DNA of 64,000 nt, taken from positions 1 through 64,000 of the forward strand of contig JAEWFA010000006.1 of NCBI GenBank assembly GCA_023389055.1, given 5' to 3'. Below, in pieces: positions 63,042 to 64,000 of this stretch. A model generated the notes under the pieces. The model saw nothing but the letters and a program-made list of their open reading frames with translations, did not search any database and was not told the origin of the DNA. The translations under genes were made by a program, and so were the position numbers. The DNA is from Pseudomonadota bacterium. Lineage in GTDB: Bacteria > Pseudomonadota > Gammaproteobacteria > Burkholderiales > Burkholderiaceae_E. Within the stretch, counting starts at the first letter, position 1. Every line of letters begins with the position of its first letter.

Positions 63042-64000
63042 TTGAACGCCCCGGCACCGGTCGCCCGCCTCGCGAAGCTCGCGGTTCCCGAGCCGAGCCG
63101 CGTCGTGCCGCGCCCGCGGCTTTTCGCGCTCATCGACGAGGGGCGCGGACGCGGCAACATCATCTGGGTAGCGGCACCCGCGGGTTCGGGCAAGACGACG
63201 CTGCTCGCGAGCTACCTGCGAGCCCGACGGATCCGGGCGGCCTGGTACCGCGCCGACTCCACCGACGACGACGTCGCGTCGTTCCTCTTGCATCTCGGTC
63301 AGATCGTCGACGACCCCGCCCGACTCCCGGCTTTCAGCGCCGAATACCTGGCCGGAATTCCGTCGTTCGCACGCCACTGGTCGCGGCGATTCTTCGCGCT
63401 GGCGCCGAAACTCCAGGTGCTGGTGCTCGACGACCAACACGAGATCGCTGCCGACTCGCCGGTGCACCTCGCGTTGCGCGAGATGCTCGCCGAGACGCCG
63501 CGCGACGTCACCGTGATCATCGCGAGCCGGCGCGAACCGCCGCCCCCGCTCACGCGCCTGCGCACGCTCGACACCTTCACGATGATCGATCGCGACGCGC
63601 TGCGCCTGACTGAAGAAGAGGCAGTCGCGGTCGGCCGCGAACGGCTGCGTCACGAGGCGCCCGACGAAGCGGCACTTCGCGAAGTGCACCGCCGCACGCA
63701 AGGATGGCTCGCCGGACTCGTGCTGATGCTCGAGAGCCGCGCGGTGCCGCTCGGCAACGCCGACGCCTCGACCGATCCGCTGGTCTTCGACTACTTCGCC
63801 GGCGAACTGTTCGCGCACGTCGATGCACGACAGCAGCGCTTCCTCGTCCTCTCGGCGCTGCTGCCGCAACTGACGCCCGCGGCGGCAGCGTCGCTCACCG
63901 GGATGGAAGACGCCGCCGGGATGCTCGCCGAGCTCGACCGGCGCAACTTCTTCGTGATGCGCCATCGCGCTCCCGGCGGCGCCGGGTCGTACAAGTTTCA
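63042..64000 (+). CDS. MalT/LuxR-type ATP-dependent transcriptional regulator, N-terminal part (runs off the window)
   Basis: An open frame without stop to the window end (319 codons visible). It begins at TTG 63042 (NAPAPVARLAKLAVPEPSRVV) and has a STAND-type P-loop NTPase: Walker A AAPAGSGKTTLLASYL, Walker B LQVLVLDDQHE, then a WLAGLVLMLES segment typical of MalT/AlkS-like regulators. The C-terminal repeats and LuxR helix-turn-helix would lie beyond the window. It is divergent from gcd and may control it or an adjacent sugar operon (inference). Confidence 0.8.
   Translation, partial: MNAPAPVARLAKLAVPEPSRVVPRPRLFALIDEGRGRGNIIWVAAPAGSGKTTLLASYLRARRIRAAWYRADSTDDDVASFLLHLGQIVDDPARLPAFSAEYLAGIPSFARHWSRRFFALAPKLQVLVLDDQHEIAADSPVHLALREMLAETPRDVTVIIASRREPPPPLTRLRTLDTFTMIDRDALRLTEEEAVAVGRERLRHEAPDEAALREVHRRTQGWLAGLVLMLESRAVPLGNADASTDPLVFDYFAGELFAHVDARQQRFLVLSALLPQLTPAAAASLTGMEDAAGMLAELDRRNFFVMRHRAPGGAGSYKF

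Overview
The window is one strongly GC-rich bacterial chromosome segment with dense, mostly operonic coding. The gene families and their order point to a betaproteobacterium, most likely of the order Burkholderiales. The run yebC-purD-hemF-nadD-rsfS-rlmH-maf-rng, dnaE followed by msbA, and the N-terminus of DnaE are all typical of that group. Family and genus cannot be fixed from sequence alone. I see no tRNA or rRNA gene, insertion sequence, prophage or CRISPR array, and no gene-free stretch longer than about 190 bases. The first gene and the last gene run off the window.

Layout. 1-2163 (+): end of an EamA exporter, an ornithine cyclodeaminase-type reductase and a metallo-beta-lactamase-fold hydrolase, joined by start/stop overlaps. 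2151-9568 (-): a quinone oxidoreductase and tcdA, then an envelope glycan cluster (sialyltransferase-like enzyme, O-antigen ligase, two GT9 heptosyltransferases, one GT4 glycosyltransferase). 9725-11248 (-): a HerA-like ATPase. 11437-18303 (+): the housekeeping block from yebC to rng, in which nadD and rsfS share one uninterrupted reading frame. 18328-27538 (-): dinB, a membrane sulfatase-fold protein with a small DUF4870-like partner, an AhpD-like protein, msbA and dnaE. 27571-29359 (+): an EamA transporter and an alpha/beta hydrolase. 29395-30649 (-): a flavodoxin and a pirin. 30728-31615 (+): gluQ. 31636-37538 (-): a signalling set of a three-receiver hybrid kinase, CheR, a receiver-less CheB and a receiver-kinase. 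37629-39098 (-): a DEAD-box helicase. 39262-41489 (+): a lipoprotein of unknown function and prfC. 41535-44494: a divergent DUF1326/DUF2182 pair, a zinc metallopeptidase and a BON-domain protein. 44628-47111 (+): a three-domain LigD with no Ku gene in view. 47266-52886 (-): an FTR1 iron permease behind a Fur-box-like site, and a HAD-pgm-phosphoketolase operon. 53007-54782 (-): a NarL-type two-component pair. 54893-59632 (+): an AhpD-family protein and a complete sugar-type ABC importer. 59775-62883 (-): an acidic low-complexity protein and a PQQ glucose dehydrogenase. 63042 to the end (+): a MalT-like ATPase regulator.

How the genes work together. The glycan cluster, MsbA and the sulfatase-fold protein serve the outer envelope. 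The HAD-pgm-phosphoketolase operon can feed hexose phosphates into acetyl phosphate, and the PQQ dehydrogenase oxidises glucose in the periplasm. The CheR/CheB/kinase set looks like a non-flagellar signalling module, because no receptor, CheA or CheW is encoded nearby. Many adjacent genes share stop/start bases, so translational coupling is the rule here. No single large new system stands out. The most unusual items are the NadD-RsfS fusion, the split CheB/CheR/hybrid-kinase module, the palindromic dnaE/EamA promoter region, the sialyltransferase-like gene and the DUF1326/DUF2182 pair.
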